Positions 12,447-13,465 of a stretch of 13,465 nt of DNA are shown here, piece by piece. The stretch comes from Syntrophaceae bacterium (lineage in GTDB: Bacteria; Desulfobacterota; SM23-61). The translations under genes were made by a program, and so were the position numbers. How positions within the stretch are numbered: the first letter of the stretch is position 1; every line of letters starts with the position of its first letter. The notes under the pieces were generated by a model. The model was not told the origin of the DNA. It did not search any database and was given only the letters and a program-made list of their open reading frames with translations. Where the stretch lies: the NCBI GenBank assembly GCA_003154025.1, contig PMCE01000330.1, positions 2,439 to 15,903 of the forward strand, given 5' to 3'.

Positions 12447-13439
12447 TCACTTCGTCGGCCCCTGCTCAGCCTTGCGGGCTTCCTCTACTAGGGGCTTGCA
12501 TTGCTCCAGAAGGTCCCGGAGGTACTTACCGAATTCATCCCCCACCATCATTTTAATGGCCAACCCCGTCTTTTCCATCTTTTGGACGTGTTCAGGGTCC
12601 TTCATAGCCTCCATGAAGGTGCCTTGCAGCTTATTGAGAATCGGCTGGGGGATTCCCTTGGGCCCCATGGCTCCCCGGGTAGAGGAGGAAATCACAGAAG
12701 GATACCCGAGCTCTGGCGTGGTCGGAACATCAGAAAGGAACTTGGATCGTTCCTTGTCCATTACTGCCAGTCCTCGTACTTGCCCTCCTCTGATCCTCAA
12801 AACCACGCTGCCCACATTGTCAAAGGAAACATCTACCTGTCCGCCCAAGGTGGCCGTAAGCTGCTGCGCTCCTCCTTCGAAGTGGACAATGCGGAATTTG
12901 ACTCCGGCAGCTTTTTCAATCATCAGGATAGCCAGGTGGTCATCGCTCATGATGCCCGTGGTACTGGCCCTGACCATCCCCGGTCTCTTCCTGGCATCGT
13001 CGAGCAAATCTTTAAGCGTTTTATAGGGACTTTCGGCTTTCACCCAAATAAGGCCCGGGTCCAGCACCTGGGTGATGATCGGGGTAAAGGAACCAAGATT
13101 GAAGGCCGCCTTCCGTTCCGGGTCAAGTATGATTGTGCAGATATGCGGGGTGCTAACAAAACCAAGATAGTAACCATCCGCTTTCTGCCTCGCCAGCTCT
13201 GTTAAACCGACTTGAGAACCGGCCCCCACCTTGTTGATCACTATGAGGGGCTGGCCGATCTTCTTTTCGGCGATAGACGCCAAAATCCGAGCCCCCACAT
13301 CCGTGCCCCCGCCGGCCACCCAGGGCACCTGAAGAGTAATGGGTCTCGTCGGAAAATCATTTTTAGGTTGAGCATACGTATTTGCTCCGATCGCAACATT
13401 CAACAATATTAATAAGCTTCCCAGGACCAAATATTTCAT
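12447..13439 (-). CDS. Tripartite tricarboxylate transporter substrate-binding protein (TctC/Bug family)
   Basis: The 330-residue protein begins with a signal peptide (MKYLVLGSLLILLNVAIGA, likely cut after TYA, residue 23), so the mature form is periplasmic. The family pattern follows: FPTRPITLQVPWVAGGGTDV, then GQPLIVINKVGAGSQVG and KADGYYLG near residues 57-95, and the central FEGGAQQLTATLGGQVDVSF, which corresponds to the conserved second-lobe region. Length is normal for the family. These proteins bind carboxylates, from citrate to aromatic or sugar acids, in a Venus-flytrap fold and deliver them to a TctA/TctB membrane pair or act in sensing. No tctA or tctB lies within the window; they may be beyond the right edge or absent, as orphan Bug proteins are common. 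The ATG at 13439 has GGAGG 7 nt upstream. The enolase-type gene follows in the same direction. Confidence 0.93.
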   Translation of the reverse strand: MKYLVLGSLLILLNVAIGANTYAQPKNDFPTRPITLQVPWVAGGGTDVGARILASIAEKKIGQPLIVINKVGAGSQVGLTELARQKADGYYLGFVSTPHICTIILDPERKAAFNLGSFTPIITQVLDPGLIWVKAESPYKTLKDLLDDARKRPGMVRASTTGIMSDDHLAILMIEKAAGVKFRIVHFEGGAQQLTATLGGQVDVSFDNVGSVVLRIRGGQVRGLAVMDKERSKFLSDVPTTPELGYPSVISSSTRGAMGPKGIPQPILNKLQGTFMEAMKDPEHVQKMEKTGLAIKMMVGDEFGKYLRDLLEQCKPLVEEARKAEQGPTK

Positions 13440-13465
13440 CTGCCATCCTCCAGTCGGTCAAATTT

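Overview
The window looks like chromosomal DNA of a GC-rich, metabolically versatile, environmental Gram-negative bacterium. The gene set fits a deltaproteobacterium (Desulfobacterota or a Syntrophobacterales relative), with Rokubacteria or NC10 as alternatives: a TctC/Bug-type solute-binding protein, an enolase-superfamily enzyme, an FadH-like iron-sulfur flavoenzyme, a 2-keto-4-pentenoate hydratase-type enzyme, HPP and DoxX membrane proteins, and heptamer-type intergenic repeats. This placement is inference from family composition; no rRNA or tRNA gene is present.

Left part (1-3258): an exported-protein gene on the minus strand runs off the left edge, with a strong hairpin just upstream. 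On the plus strand follow a small cupin, a four-helix membrane protein of unknown function, and a tight two-gene unit made of a 318-residue lipoprotein and a 106-residue charged helical protein, both unrecognised.

Middle part (3259-9096): all plus strand, with gaps of about 100 to 420 bp, so probably several short transcription units. In order: a DoxX-family membrane protein, an FAH-fold hydratase/decarboxylase (MhpD type), an FadH/Old-Yellow-Enzyme type oxidoreductase (FMN barrel, 4Fe-4S, FAD/NAD(P) domains), an HPP-family membrane protein and an aldo/keto reductase. The soluble enzymes suggest turnover of unsaturated acids or ring-cleavage products, but no complete pathway is present. The gaps carry two families of degenerate 7-nt repeats.

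Right part (9097-13465): an AT-richer section holds, on the minus strand, a sensor-less NarL/DesK-type histidine kinase whose expected phospho-accepting histidine is replaced by glutamine. A tiny ORF with a strong ribosome binding site and an in-frame amber codon precedes it. Upstream of that lies a segment with three interleaved inverted repeats. Beyond it, also on the minus strand, a TctC/Bug-type periplasmic binding protein and a mandelate racemase-subgroup enolase enzyme form a likely operon for uptake and conversion of a carboxylate or sugar acid. The membrane subunits TctA/TctB are not in the window.

No CRISPR array, transposase, integrase or recognised defence system was seen. The best candidates for something undescribed are the kinase/small-ORF/interleaved-repeat locus (9493-10800) and the lipoprotein/helical-protein pair (1958-3258).
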